Origin: an uncultured Candidatus Melainabacteria bacterium | GTDB taxonomy: Bacteria > Cyanobacteriota > Vampirovibrionia > Gastranaerophilales > Gastranaerophilaceae | NCBI GenBank assembly: GCA_934691935.1 | Contig: CAKUTH010000007.1 | Location: 1 to 64,000 of the forward strand | Direction of reading: 5' to 3' | Length of the DNA stretch: 64,000 nt | Part shown: positions 1 to 8,713 of the stretch, one piece after another | Numbering within the stretch: the stretch's first letter is position 1 | Layout: each line of letters opens with the position of its first letter | Made by a program: the position numbers and the translations under genes | The notes under the pieces: generated by a model | Databases searched by the model: none | What the model was told of the DNA's origin: nothing | What the model saw: the letters and a program-made list of their open reading frames with translations, nothing else

Positions 1-444
1 ACAACTTTGAGTCTTTTATAAAATGCGTTTTTGAATTCATTGGCGTATACGTAACCTTGTTTTGAATTATAAACAGTATAATCATCAAATAAAGAATTAC
101 TGCCTAAATCCTGTTTTGTCATCACAAGAGCTTGGTTTATAAATGAATAAGCTGTTTTGAACTGGGTTTCAAGGACTTTCTTACGATATTGGTGAATCAC
201 GCTAGGCAAAGTCAATGACGCCACAACACCGATAATGCCAAGGGTGATGAGAACTTCTGCCAAAGTGAAAGCGATTTTTCGTTTACCGTCGCAAGTGTCT
301 ACGTGCGTAGCACCTTCGGCGAGGGTGAAGTTACGTAAATTCTTACTTACTTCCTTACTTCCTAACTTACTTACGTTAGAGATTAAAGCCCCCCCCCCCA
401 TTGGGTTGTATTCCTTGTGTAGCAAGGTTTTTCACATCTTCCAT
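1..444 (-). CDS. Type IV pilin-like protein, N-terminal part, frame broken at a poly-G tract
   Basis: This is the 5' part of a secreted pilin-like (prepilin N-methylation domain) gene that leaves the window at base 1. In the downstream frame it reads a leader, then FTLAEVLITLG and a hydrophobic helix (IIGVVASLTLPSVI), the segment used for membrane insertion and pilus assembly. The best start is the ATG at 444, with GGAG eight bases upstream. That frame meets an 11-G run (389-399) and stops a few codons later; with 10 G it would be continuous into the pilin domain. An ATG at 401 inside the run is in frame but has no ribosome site. The leader is nearly identical in DNA to that of the pilin gene at 51443-52514. 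It could be phase variable, a pseudogene, or a homopolymer error. Confidence 0.7.
389..399. repeat. Homopolymer tract C11 (G11 in the pilin-like gene)
   Basis: An uninterrupted run of 11 C on the + strand lies inside the 5' coding region of the minus-strand pilin-like gene. Tracts of this length slip readily during replication. The same length and context recur at 52450-52460 in a second pilin-like gene. Confidence 0.9.
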
Positions 445-565
445 ATTCAAAACTCCATATTGTCTACTCATATTTTTATTATTACATATTTACTAGAATT
501 TTTCAAGTAAAAGCCTGTGTTAAGTTTTATGCAACTTACCAATTTTCACCCCAGACATAACAACA

Positions 566-755
566 AAAAAAAATAAAAAGCCCTGTACAAATGCGATTTT
601 GTTACCTGCGGAGTCTCGCAGGTGGGTGAACGCCCTGGACTATCCGTTTCCCGCTGGCGATAATTAAATCGGCGGGTATACTTCACATCCTATCGGAGTC
701 AATTCTCCCTATTAAAATAAATGTAGGAACAAAATAAACATCCATACAGAACTTA
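566..755 (-). ncRNA. ssrS: Probable 6S RNA (SsrS-like)
   Basis: A structured transcript of about 180 nt is predicted on the minus strand. Its first bases (AAGUUCUGUAU, 754-744) pair over 11 bp, with G-U wobbles, with its last bases (GUACAGGGCUU, 588-578), giving a long closing stem. Inside lie a CCCGC/GCGGG hairpin (around 650-677) and a perfect 7-bp ACCTGCG/CGCAGGT hairpin (606-625). A T-rich run follows the closing stem. A TATAAT box lies 6-7 nt before the 5' end. Length, closing stem, interrupted rod and own promoter fit 6S RNA, which binds housekeeping RNA polymerase. The identification rests on architecture, not on an alignment; another structured small RNA is the alternative. Confidence 0.6.
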
Positions 756-760
756 ATTAC

Positions 761-787
761 ATTATAACATATTTAAAAGTTTTCGCA
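761..787 (-). promoter_or_regulatory. Promoter of the 6S-like RNA
   Basis: On the minus strand TATAAT occupies 766-761 and a weak -35-like TTGCGA lies at 787-782. Transcription would begin near 754, exactly where the long closing stem of the RNA begins. Confidence 0.5.
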
Positions 788-824
788 ATAGAAAAGTCGG
801 CTATATTTGAAATTTATTAATATT

Positions 825-1496
825 TTATCTGGCGAATTTTTTGACACCAATATAAAATCCCATATACATAGACAAAACAATCAATGCAACAGTATTTACG
901 ATATCTAAATACTGAAAATCGTACATAAACACATTCGCCCCTAACGTCAACAAGGCAAAGCACAAAGCTGTTAGTGTATAATTAAAAGTCCTAAATCCAG
1001 CAACTTTATTTTCAACTTTCATATAATCAATATTGGAAAGTTTCATCGCGTTATCATAAACATCTTGTGTAATCTGTCCATTGAGCAACAAGTGCGAACA
1101 CGCTTTTTCAAACGACTTTTTCAATTGGACTTCCACAAGTTTTAACAGTTCATCTTTACTTAGTTTTCCGACAGCAGATTCTCTACCCATCTCGTAAGCT
1201 ACAAACCCAAGTTTTTGTAAAATACTTTCGTGATAAATAGCAGGAATATCCGAACGCAACAAATCAACATATTTGTGAAAAATCCATTCAGAAATCACTT
1301 GAGTCAGAAACTTTGCAGTATCCGAGTTTTCAATACATTCATCGTTAGAAAAAGCCTCACCAGCTATGTAGGTAAAATTATAAATCCTGTCAAGAAATTC
1401 TTTTTTATGTTGAAGTGCAATATCTTCTGGCAAAACATCTTCTGCTTGCTTGGTCAAACTCTTTGCAAAACTTTCATAATCAAATGTCGCTGTCAT
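825..1496 (-). CDS. Unknown protein with two C-terminal membrane helices
   Basis: This 223-residue protein belongs to no family I recognise. The first ~165 residues are soluble and mostly helical, with charged segments. Two hydrophobic helices follow at about 170-190 (LTALCFALLTLGANVFMY) and 196-216 (IVNTVALIVLSMYMGFYIGV), ending in KKFAR, so the N-terminal domain is probably cytoplasmic. The start is well supported by an AGGAGGG ribosome site about 6 nt upstream. It stands alone between the 6S-like RNA and the large gene at 1597-3765, in the same direction as both. The sequence gives no clue to its function. Confidence 0.75.
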   Translation of the reverse strand: MTATFDYESFAKSLTKQAEDVLPEDIALQHKKEFLDRIYNFTYIAGEAFSNDECIENSDTAKFLTQVISEWIFHKYVDLLRSDIPAIYHESILQKLGFVAYEMGRESAVGKLSKDELLKLVEVQLKKSFEKACSHLLLNGQITQDVYDNAMKLSNIDYMKVENKVAGFRTFNYTLTALCFALLTLGANVFMYDFQYLDIVNTVALIVLSMYMGFYIGVKKFAR

Positions 1497-1596
1497 AAAA
1501 CCCTCCTAAAATATTGTATCATATATCATAGGCATGGAGCAAGTAGGACAAAAACATTCGCACATACTAATACCATCAATGGAATATCTTTTAAAC

Positions 1597-3765
1597 TTAT
1601 TTCATCTTCAATGTTTCAAGAGCTTGTTGTTCAGCACTATCTGCTCTGTGCATAGCTAAATTTACGCCTGTTAAATCTTCATTTTGAGCAACCTGTACTC
1701 CTACTGGCGATGGAATATAAGCTCTATATGGCTCTTTGTGAGCTGTAGAATTTGCTTGAGTACTTGCATTTTGTGGATTATTACCATTTTTATATTTATT
1801 TAATAAATTTGTTGAACTTCTACCATCCTGAAAAACATTTACTCCAGTCGATGATGGAATATAGGTTCTTACAGGTTTTCCATTTTGTGGTTGTTGAGCT
1901 ACCGTCTGTTGAGCACCTTGCAACTGAGGTGGAATTTGAACTTGTGATGGATTTTGAGCCATTGGATTTGGTTTTTCTTCAGTTTTTGGTTCTTTACCTT
2001 CATCCAAAACCGAATTTTTTGGCTTACCAAATATAGCATGACATCCTTTTACCGCAAGTTTTGAGAAGAACGGCATAATAATCATCATACCCAAAATTAT
2101 TCTCATCGGATAACCTGCCATTTGTTTAAGTCCAAATTTAGGGTGACGGAATAAATCTTTAATTTTTTGCCAATAAGTTTCTCTAACGACTTTTTGGGTA
2201 TCTAACGGTCTAATTTGTTCCAAACCAACAGAAACAATACGGCCTACGCGTTTTAACAATTTTGCAATAGGATTTTTAACCCCAGCTTTTAATTGCTTAT
2301 TCAAACCTTGTTTTCCAACAATATATTCCGTATCAGACATTGTACCTGACATCGCACGACCGTTAAAGTCTAACAAATCACGTCTGTATTTTGCAACTTG
2401 GTCTTTTGTCATGCCTATATACTGTAAACCACCGACTTTGTGCATCAACATAATTGCTGGTGGAATACACGCAAACATTGCGATAAGTTCTGTAAAGCGT
2501 TCTGCAAATGTTCTAGCTTTTTCACCCATACCACCTTCTGCCTTAGCCGATTTATAGATGGCTTCCGCTAAGAACCATGCCTGCGCTATAGCAATAAGTT
2601 TACCACCTGCAAACCTGTTTGTTGCGCCTTCAAGTACAATATTATTATATTTAACCAAGAATTTACCGAGTGCTGATTTTGGAATTTTCTTATCTAATCC
2701 CGTATCTCTCAAGGCTTTTGCCATTTCAGGGGTCAAAGTTTCATTACCGATAGAACTTGCCATTTTGTTTGCAAATTCAGAGCCATAAACTTCTCTGCCA
2801 AGCAAGAAGCGTCTTAATCTACCTAGCAAAGTCGGTTTAGCTTCATAAGCAACAGAGAACATTTTTTTGTTTGCATTATAAGTTGATTCCATTATTCTAT
2901 GCAAATTATCAGGTCTGTTTTCTTTTATGAGTTTGAATTCTGCGAAATCTTTCAAACCAAATTCGTACGCTTTTGCATCTTTTAGTAATTTTTGACGTTC
3001 TTCAAGTCCAAGTGCACCAAATTCATTCAAAGATTTTGTTAAGAAGTTATTTCCACCACGACTATTCTTTTTCAACAATTCAAATTCTGCTTTTTGAAGT
3101 TCTTCAAACTGCTGAGCCTTTGGCAAATTTCCAATAGCGCTTTTGTAATTTTTTATTTCGTCTGCAGTTGCACCGTAAGCTCTCAGGTCTTCTGCATAAT
3201 TTGTTTCACGCAAAAAACTTTCTGTAACTTGGTCCCAATCTGTTGCAGATAAACCAAGTATGCCACGAGCTTGGTCACGAACCATAGGCAACTCTGGCTG
3301 AGATGGTGTATATAAAAACGCCCTTAATATTGCTGATTTATCAATAATTTTTGTTCGTATAAACCTTTTAACAGAACCACAACCCTTGCCAATAGATTGC
3401 ACAAAAGAGTTTTTACTCAATTTATTGGAAACATCATCTCCCCAAGCTCCAATTTTCCCTGGAATAGTAGTTTCATAATTACCACGGCAATGTTCTGCAT
3501 ACTTATCCATACCTTTAGCAATTCCAAACCACGTAAATGGAGCTAATAACGCAGTGCCTAACATAGCTCGCGGATCATCTGTCGTATTCGCAACTCTATT
3601 GCCAACGTATGAATCTTGTATATTTTCCTTTAAAAGTTCAGGGTTAACACCTGATTGCATCGCAATTTGTTGCCTTAACTGTTCCTGTTGTTCTGGAGTC
3701 ATGGCTTGAAATTGCGTTTGCAATTGTTTTAATTGTTGAGCATTAATATTGTTATTATTAAGCAT
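1597..3765 (-). CDS. Large lineage-type protein of unknown function with membrane segments
   Basis: A protein of about 722 residues, taken from the ATG at 3765, which follows GGGGAAAC; a longer upstream open frame starts in the divergent promoter region and is unlikely. The N-terminus is Gln/Asn-rich and helical (MLNNNNINAQQLKQL, then PEQQEQLRQQ). A hydrophobic stretch (AMLGTALLAPFTWFGIA) comes near residue 65, two further membrane-like segments lie around 430-460 (FIAMFACIPPAIMLMH) and 570-590 (IILGMMIIMPFF), and the tail is Pro/Gln/Asn-rich. The tail contains two similar motifs, TYIPSSTGVNVFQDG and AYIPSPVGVQVAQN, which suggests an internal duplication. The function is unknown. It resembles the large envelope or scaffold-like proteins common in this lineage. 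Confidence 0.7.
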   Translation of the reverse strand: MLNNNNINAQQLKQLQTQFQAMTPEQQEQLRQQIAMQSGVNPELLKENIQDSYVGNRVANTTDDPRAMLGTALLAPFTWFGIAKGMDKYAEHCRGNYETTIPGKIGAWGDDVSNKLSKNSFVQSIGKGCGSVKRFIRTKIIDKSAILRAFLYTPSQPELPMVRDQARGILGLSATDWDQVTESFLRETNYAEDLRAYGATADEIKNYKSAIGNLPKAQQFEELQKAEFELLKKNSRGGNNFLTKSLNEFGALGLEERQKLLKDAKAYEFGLKDFAEFKLIKENRPDNLHRIMESTYNANKKMFSVAYEAKPTLLGRLRRFLLGREVYGSEFANKMASSIGNETLTPEMAKALRDTGLDKKIPKSALGKFLVKYNNIVLEGATNRFAGGKLIAIAQAWFLAEAIYKSAKAEGGMGEKARTFAERFTELIAMFACIPPAIMLMHKVGGLQYIGMTKDQVAKYRRDLLDFNGRAMSGTMSDTEYIVGKQGLNKQLKAGVKNPIAKLLKRVGRIVSVGLEQIRPLDTQKVVRETYWQKIKDLFRHPKFGLKQMAGYPMRIILGMMIIMPFFSKLAVKGCHAIFGKPKNSVLDEGKEPKTEEKPNPMAQNPSQVQIPPQLQGAQQTVAQQPQNGKPVRTYIPSSTGVNVFQDGRSSTNLLNKYKNGNNPQNASTQANSTAHKEPYRAYIPSPVGVQVAQNEDLTGVNLAMHRADSAEQQALETLKMK

Positions 3766-3920
3766 AGTTTCCCCTATACAATTATAAAAACATATAATTC
3801 TAAATAATTGCGTTTTAAAACCTTTTGTAAAGATATGTAACAGAATAAGCAAAACGTGAAATTTCAAACTTGATATATACTTTATATATACATAAGAGAT
3901 AAGCAAAGAGAGGCTTTAAA

Positions 3921-4085
3921 ATGGCAACAGCAAATTTGAACAAAATCGATGATAAATTGAAAAACATTTACGATAATCAAATTACAGTAAATAACAATCA
4001 ACCATTTGAAGATCGCTCTGAATTGCTATTTGCGCAAATGAATTTTATAGCAATGGCAAACAAACAGGCTTTACATTTAATTTAA
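3921..4085 (+). CDS. Small protein of 54 residues, unknown function
   Basis: An ATG at 3921 preceded by AGAGAGG opens a frame of 54 codons ending at TAA 4083-4085. The product starts MATANLNKIDDKLK and is hydrophilic except for a short C-terminal stretch (LLFAQMNFIAMANKQAL). There is no signal peptide. It is divergent from the 722-residue protein and followed by a hairpin with a T-rich tail, so it is probably its own transcription unit. A clear ribosome site and a following terminator argue that it is a real gene; no family is recognised. Confidence 0.55.
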   Translation: MATANLNKIDDKLKNIYDNQITVNNNQPFEDRSELLFAQMNFIAMANKQALHLI

Positions 4086-4144
4086 CTACTAACTACCTAC
4101 TAATTTTTTTAACTCCAATTTAATTTTTCCCCTACAAATTTTTC

Positions 4145-4172
4145 ACCCGCACATTCGTGTGGGTTTTCTTTT
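4145..4172 (+). terminator. Probable terminator after the 54-residue gene
   Basis: A small hairpin with a TTCG tetraloop (CACA/TGTG plus flanking C-G pairs and one bulge) is followed by GGTTTTCTTTT. Confidence 0.45.
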
Positions 4173-4288
4173 GCTTATAAAATTACTTTCAAATTTAAAG
4201 ATAGTTAATAATTTTTTACAAAACCTTAAATAAAGTTGCCGTCATGCGATTTTACCTGTACCATATACATGAGTATAGGAGAATGTAT

Positions 4289-5434
4289 ATGAACAAAATT
4301 ATTAAGTTATGCTTATCATTAGCAGTTGGGGTTATGCTTACAGCTCCAGCCTTCGCGTATCCTGATGTTGCAAACACACATTGGGCTTATAGCGAAATTC
4401 AAACTTTAACAGAACAAGGGGTTATCGTTGGGTATCCTGACGGAACATTCAAACCTGACGAAAACGTTACACGTGCAGAATTCGCTTCTATGGCTATCAA
4501 AGCCTTAGGACAAGAGCATACTACAGTTGCACAGCCTGTAAACTTTACAGACATCGACCCGACATTTTGGGCTTATGATGCAATCCAAAAGGCTCTATAT
4601 TTTGATTTAATCTCTTGTCCGCAAGAGGGACAACCATTTAGACCTGCTGACACCGTAACTAGAGCTGAATCTATCTCTGTTGCAGTAAATGCGCTTACTA
4701 CAGAACAAATTAGTTCTATGAAAGCAAAAGAAGTTTTGTCTAAAAAATATGCAGATGTAAACGAAGTTCCAGAATGGTTCTTAATACCTGCTGGAAAAGC
4801 TGAAATTCTTGACATGTTGGTTGTTGCACCTTCCGCTAATAAAGCTAGAATTGAAGCTACAAGACCAGCAACAAGAGCTGAAGTTGCATCTATCTTGTAT
4901 GAAATGATGGAACAAGCTAAACTTAATCCAAACGCAAAACTTGCAGAAGCTATGAGAAAGAAAACTGGCGAAGGTTTTGTCGTTGAAAACGCAATAGTAC
5001 AAGGTAGTGTCGGCACAATCCCTGCGGGTTCTATCGTTCCTGTAAAATTGAGCAACTACGCAAGTTCTCAATCTTCTGAATCTGGCGAAATCTTTACAGC
5101 AGTAGCTCCAGAAAACTATGTTACACCAGAAAAATTTATTTTGGTTAGAAAAGATGCTAACTTAAAAGGTCAAATGCTCGATGTTAGAAAAGGCAGATGG
5201 TTTGTAAGAAACGGCGTTTTAGTATTTGATAACTCTCTTATTACTACAACAAACGACCAAACTGTTTCTTTCAACGGTGTTTGCGAAATCACAAAAGACA
5301 GAAATTGGTTTATGAAATTTGTTAGATTTGTGTTCAAAGGCGAAAAACTTGACGTAAGCCCAGAAGATACAATTTACATAAAACTCTTAAAACCAATCAA
5401 AGTTGATTTGACAAACGGTTGGATTTACGAATAA
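4289..5434 (+). CDS. Secreted S-layer homology (SLH) domain protein
   Basis: A 381-residue exported protein. The start is ATG 4289, with AGGAG about 7 nt upstream; it gives a good signal peptide (MNKIIKLCLSLAVGVML, cleavage after AFA). Three SLH domains follow: about 24-70 (YPDVANTHWAYSEI, GYPDGTFKPDENVTRAEF), 82-133 (FTDIDPTFWAYDAI, FRPADTVTRAE), and a weaker third to about 205 (YADVNEVPEWF, RPATRAEVASILYEM). SLH domains usually bind peptidoglycan-linked polymer. The remaining ~175 residues form a beta-rich domain with IPAGSIVPVKL and DVRKGRWFV, of unknown role. No porin barrel follows, unlike cyanobacterial SLH-OprB proteins. The unit is monocistronic, closed by a strong terminator. Confidence 0.9.
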   Translation: MNKIIKLCLSLAVGVMLTAPAFAYPDVANTHWAYSEIQTLTEQGVIVGYPDGTFKPDENVTRAEFASMAIKALGQEHTTVAQPVNFTDIDPTFWAYDAIQKALYFDLISCPQEGQPFRPADTVTRAESISVAVNALTTEQISSMKAKEVLSKKYADVNEVPEWFLIPAGKAEILDMLVVAPSANKARIEATRPATRAEVASILYEMMEQAKLNPNAKLAEAMRKKTGEGFVVENAIVQGSVGTIPAGSIVPVKLSNYASSQSSESGEIFTAVAPENYVTPEKFILVRKDANLKGQMLDVRKGRWFVRNGVLVFDNSLITTTNDQTVSFNGVCEITKDRNWFMKFVRFVFKGEKLDVSPEDTIYIKLLKPIKVDLTNGWIYE

Positions 5435-5453
5435 ACATAAAATAACGAAATTG

Positions 5454-5484
5454 AAAGCTCCCTAAAATTTAGGGAGCTTTTTTA
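5454..5484 (+). terminator. Rho-independent terminator of the SLH gene
   Basis: AAAGCTCCCTAAA and TTTAGGGAGCTTT form a strong stem with a short loop, followed by a T run. It lies between convergent genes and may also serve the umuC-like gene. Confidence 0.9.
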
Positions 5485-5489
5485 ATACC

Positions 5490-6716
5490 TTAAACATCTT
5501 TTTTTACAAACCCTGTTTGGACAATATCTTTTCCAAAACGAGCCTCTAATTTATCGAAACATTTTGCAAGTTTTTCACTCCGTTCATTTTTATCCAAATC
5601 CGAGAACAATGACATTTGTTCTTCGCTATTTAACACAAAATTTTCAAGAATTACTCCAGTGCTACGATATAAGATATTAGGATTATAAATTTTATCCAGT
5701 AAATCAAACACAATAGCTGATATTTCCATTTCGAAATCACATCCTGCATTCAGAATTTTTTTCTCGCAAAACACTTTAAAATCTTTTGTTCGTAAAAATA
5801 TACTTACACCTTTGCATTTAGCATTAATTTTTCTCAACTTAACGCAAGCTCTATGGATGTGATAATTGAGTGAATTTTTTAAATAATCTTTATCTGATGA
5901 AAACTTTGCAAGAGCGCAAGTTTTTTGTATGGATTTTGGGAGCTTAACATCGTTTGACACCTCAGAAACCATCTCACCTAAGAGTTCATGCTTCATCTCA
6001 AGCCCTCTAATGCCGATTTGTTTGTCTATCCATAAATCGTCTTGCGAAACAAGTTCATAGGCTGTTAAAATTCCGTTTTTTCTTAGCAGAAGCGATAAAT
6101 TTTTCCCAATCCCCCAAATTTCATCAATACTTGTCTTTTGCAATAAAGGAATAATTTTCCGACATCCGATTAAAAAAGCACCTTCACCCAAAGTTTTTGC
6201 CTTGTCAGATGCAAGTTTTGCCAAACTCTTTGAGGAGCTTAACCCTATTGATACTGGAATATCAACTTCTTCAAGAATTTTTTGTCTTATCATCAATGCA
6301 ATTTCAAGATAATTCTTTTTATATAAACGTTCTAACCCTGTCAAATCAACGAAAGCCTCATCTATCGAATACACTTCGACGTTGGGACTAAAAGTTTTCA
6401 ATAACGCCATGACTTTTTGAGAATAGTCGTTATACAAATCATGATTTGCATTTATAAACGTAGCTTTCTTCATATCACCTTCGATTTGAAAATACGGCAT
6501 TCCCATCCTTATTCCAAGTTTTTTAGCCTCTTTGGAACGAGAAATAACACATTGCCCGCGACCAGACATTACGCAAACAGGTTTACCCTTGAGTTCAGGA
6601 TTGTTTGCCTGCTCACAAGATACAAAAAACGAATCACAGTCAACTAAAGCTATTACATGTTTTTTTGCCATGGCAACATTATTCGCAATATTATCAATTT
6701 CGTCAAATTTTTCCAT
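5490..6716 (-). CDS. umuC: Y-family translesion DNA polymerase, UmuC type
   Basis: A 408-residue error-prone polymerase that copies past DNA lesions. Visible motifs are the palm start ALVDCDSFFVSCE (metal Asp), ISRSKEAKKLGIRMGMPYFQ, and the catalytic YSIDEAFVDLTG, followed by the DNA-binding helix-hairpin-helix (DEIWGIGKNLSLLL) and the little-finger domain. Near the C-terminus QMSLF matches the beta-clamp binding motif. The length is close to E. coli UmuC (422). No umuD/lexA-like partner adjoins. There is no ribosome site at the start, but TATAAT ends 6 nt before the ATG, so the mRNA is probably leaderless. An inner ATG at 6671 is a possible alternative start. An SOS operator is not evident. 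Confidence 0.9.
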   Translation of the reverse strand: MEKFDEIDNIANNVAMAKKHVIALVDCDSFFVSCEQANNPELKGKPVCVMSGRGQCVISRSKEAKKLGIRMGMPYFQIEGDMKKATFINANHDLYNDYSQKVMALLKTFSPNVEVYSIDEAFVDLTGLERLYKKNYLEIALMIRQKILEEVDIPVSIGLSSSKSLAKLASDKAKTLGEGAFLIGCRKIIPLLQKTSIDEIWGIGKNLSLLLRKNGILTAYELVSQDDLWIDKQIGIRGLEMKHELLGEMVSEVSNDVKLPKSIQKTCALAKFSSDKDYLKNSLNYHIHRACVKLRKINAKCKGVSIFLRTKDFKVFCEKKILNAGCDFEMEISAIVFDLLDKIYNPNILYRSTGVILENFVLNSEEQMSLFSDLDKNERSEKLAKCFDKLEARFGKDIVQTGFVKKDV

Positions 6717-6722
6717 AAAACA

Positions 6723-6771
6723 ATTATACTATTATTATGTATTACTGCAATCTGTTTATTTGTACTATAAT
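6723..6771. promoter_or_regulatory. Divergent promoters for umuC-like gene and mnmG
   Basis: TATAAT on the minus strand (6728-6723) lies 6 nt before the umuC-type ATG, with TTGCAG upstream. TATAAT on the plus strand (6766-6771) lies 6 nt before the mnmG ATG. Neither gene has a Shine-Dalgarno site. Confidence 0.6.
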
Positions 6772-6777
6772 AACTAT

Positions 6778-8655
6778 ATGAATTATCTGAATAACGAATA
6801 CGACATAATAGTAGTAGGCGCAGGACACGCTGGATGTGAAGCATCCATAGCCTGCGCAAAGTCTGGAGCAAAAGTTTTGCTGGCAACACTTGATATCAAC
6901 AACATTGCCTTAATGCCTTGTAACCCAGCAATTGGCGGGCCAGCAAAATCAACTCTTGTTAGAGAAATTGATGCTCTTGGCGGAATGATGGGCGTTGTCG
7001 CCGATGCTACTTATATTCAGATGAAAATGCTTAATTCTTCAAAAGGTCCTGCTGTTCAAGCCTTGCGTGCACAATCTGACAAACGTCAATATATGGATTA
7101 TATGCGCAATATAATTGAACAATACGAGAATATTTATCTCAGACAGGCATGTATTACAGACATTATCGTAAAAGACGGCAAAATCGTCGGCGCGGTCGAT
7201 GAATACGGAATTGAATACAAAACTAGAGCCGTAGTCCTCACAACTGGCACTTCGCTTAACGGAAAAATCTTTGTTGGATTAAAATCATATAGTGCAGGAA
7301 GATTAGGTGAAAAATCTGCTTATGGCTTATCCGAAAGTCTGATGAAACACGGAATTGAAATTAAAAAACTCAAAACAGGCACACCGCCACGCGTAGATAA
7401 ACGTTCTATTGATTACTCAAAAATGCAAATTCAACCTGGCGATGATACTCTGCATTTTTATTCATTCCGACCAAACAGACCAATTCGTCCGCAATATCCG
7501 TGTTATTTAACACGTACTACAGAAGAAACACATGCAATTATTAGGGCAAATTTGGATAAATCACCAATGTTCCAAGGCTTAATCCAAGGTGTTGGACCTC
7601 GTTACTGTCCGTCTATTGAAGATAAAGTGGTAAGATTTAGCGAAAACCCATCACATCATATATTTATTGAACCAGAGGGGCTTGGTACTTACGAAGTTTA
7701 TATACAAGGTTTTTCTAGCAGTTTACCAGCTGATGTTCAGGTAAAAATGTTGAGGACTCTCCCAGGCTTAGAGAAAGCTCATGTTATAAAACCTGCTTAT
7801 GCTGTTGAATATGACTATGTCCCAGCAGTGCAAACTACACATTCTTTGATGTCTAAAAAAGTTAAAGGTTTATTCTTTGGCGGACAAATCAACGGTACAA
7901 GCGGTTACGAAGAAGCTGGTGCGCAAGGTTTGATTGCAGGTTTAAATGCGGTTAATTATATCAACAATTCCGAAATGCTCGAGCTTTCAAGAAGTTCTTC
8001 ATATATAGGAACTTTGATTGATGATTTGGTAACAAAAGATATTCAAGACCCATACAGAATGTTGACATCTCGCTCTGAATACAGACTTTTACTACGTCAG
8101 GATAACGCAGATGTTAGATTAACTCCGATTGGACATAAATATGGATTGATTGATGATGAACAATTCAAAGTGTTCACCGACAAACAAAAAGCCATCGAAA
8201 ACGAAATGAACAGAATTAAGGATGCAAAAATTTCTGTAACAGATGAGATTAATTCTATTTTGGCAAAATACAACGAACACATGGATCGCGGGATGAAAAT
8301 TGCGGAACTTTTAAAACGCCCAAATATCAATTATGCTGTAATAAAAGAAATTGACGAAACAACAAGAGATTTGAATATTCCAACGGATGTTGAAGAACAA
8401 GTTGAAATTTTAACAAAATATGACGGATACTTAAAACGCCAACAAATGCAAGTTGAACAGGCTGGCAAATTAGACAAATTCAAAATCCCTGACGATATTG
8501 ATTATTCAAAAATTGAGCACATATCATCAGAAACAAAGGATAAATTATCCAAAATTCGCCCAAAGACACTGGCTCAAGCATCGCGTATTGGTGGCGTAAA
8601 ACCTGCTGATATTTCGATTTTAATGGTTATGCTGGAAAGACACCAACTGGCTTAA
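6778..8655 (+). CDS. mnmG: tRNA uridine-5-carboxymethylaminomethyl modification enzyme MnmG (GidA)
   Basis: A 625-residue FAD protein which, with MnmE, adds carboxymethylaminomethyl groups to U34 of tRNAs. The start at 6778 gives the family's normal length and places the Rossmann motif VVGAGHAGCEAS near the N-terminus. Family signatures seen are NPAIGGPAKSTLVREIDALG, TTGTSLNGKIFVG, KTGTPPR, GTSGYEEAGAQGLIAG (C-terminal FAD motif) and the MnmE/tRNA-binding end RPKTLAQASRIGGV. An upstream open extension lies antisense to the polymerase gene and is not coding. The mRNA is probably leaderless (TATAAT 6 nt before ATG). MnmE is not in the window. Confidence 0.97.
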   Translation: MNYLNNEYDIIVVGAGHAGCEASIACAKSGAKVLLATLDINNIALMPCNPAIGGPAKSTLVREIDALGGMMGVVADATYIQMKMLNSSKGPAVQALRAQSDKRQYMDYMRNIIEQYENIYLRQACITDIIVKDGKIVGAVDEYGIEYKTRAVVLTTGTSLNGKIFVGLKSYSAGRLGEKSAYGLSESLMKHGIEIKKLKTGTPPRVDKRSIDYSKMQIQPGDDTLHFYSFRPNRPIRPQYPCYLTRTTEETHAIIRANLDKSPMFQGLIQGVGPRYCPSIEDKVVRFSENPSHHIFIEPEGLGTYEVYIQGFSSSLPADVQVKMLRTLPGLEKAHVIKPAYAVEYDYVPAVQTTHSLMSKKVKGLFFGGQINGTSGYEEAGAQGLIAGLNAVNYINNSEMLELSRSSSYIGTLIDDLVTKDIQDPYRMLTSRSEYRLLLRQDNADVRLTPIGHKYGLIDDEQFKVFTDKQKAIENEMNRIKDAKISVTDEINSILAKYNEHMDRGMKIAELLKRPNINYAVIKEIDETTRDLNIPTDVEEQVEILTKYDGYLKRQQMQVEQAGKLDKFKIPDDIDYSKIEHISSETKDKLSKIRPKTLAQASRIGGVKPADISILMVMLERHQLA

Positions 8656-8682
8656 TGTGGATTTTAATCAAGTAGATTTGAG

Positions 8683-8702
8683 ATGCTGAAACAAGTTCAG
8701 CA
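8683..8702. terminator. Hairpin between convergent mnmG and kdsD
   Basis: ATGCTGAA and TTCAGCAT form a perfect 8-bp stem with a 4-base loop between the two convergent genes. There is no T run on either strand, so termination by this element alone is uncertain. Confidence 0.35.
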
Positions 8703-8713
8703 TAATCAACCTT

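Noticed and set aside
541..760. Riboswitch or SRP RNA at the left edge
   Set aside because: No gene follows in the right place for a riboswitch and the SRP loop motif is missing; the closing stem and own promoter fit 6S RNA better.
4573..5055. Long open frames antisense to the SLH gene
   Set aside because: No ribosome site, unlikely composition, and wholly inside a convincing gene; a shadow of its codon use.
6532..6777. N-terminal extension of mnmG
   Set aside because: It lies antisense to the polymerase gene, would exceed the family length, and a -10 box sits just before the inner ATG.
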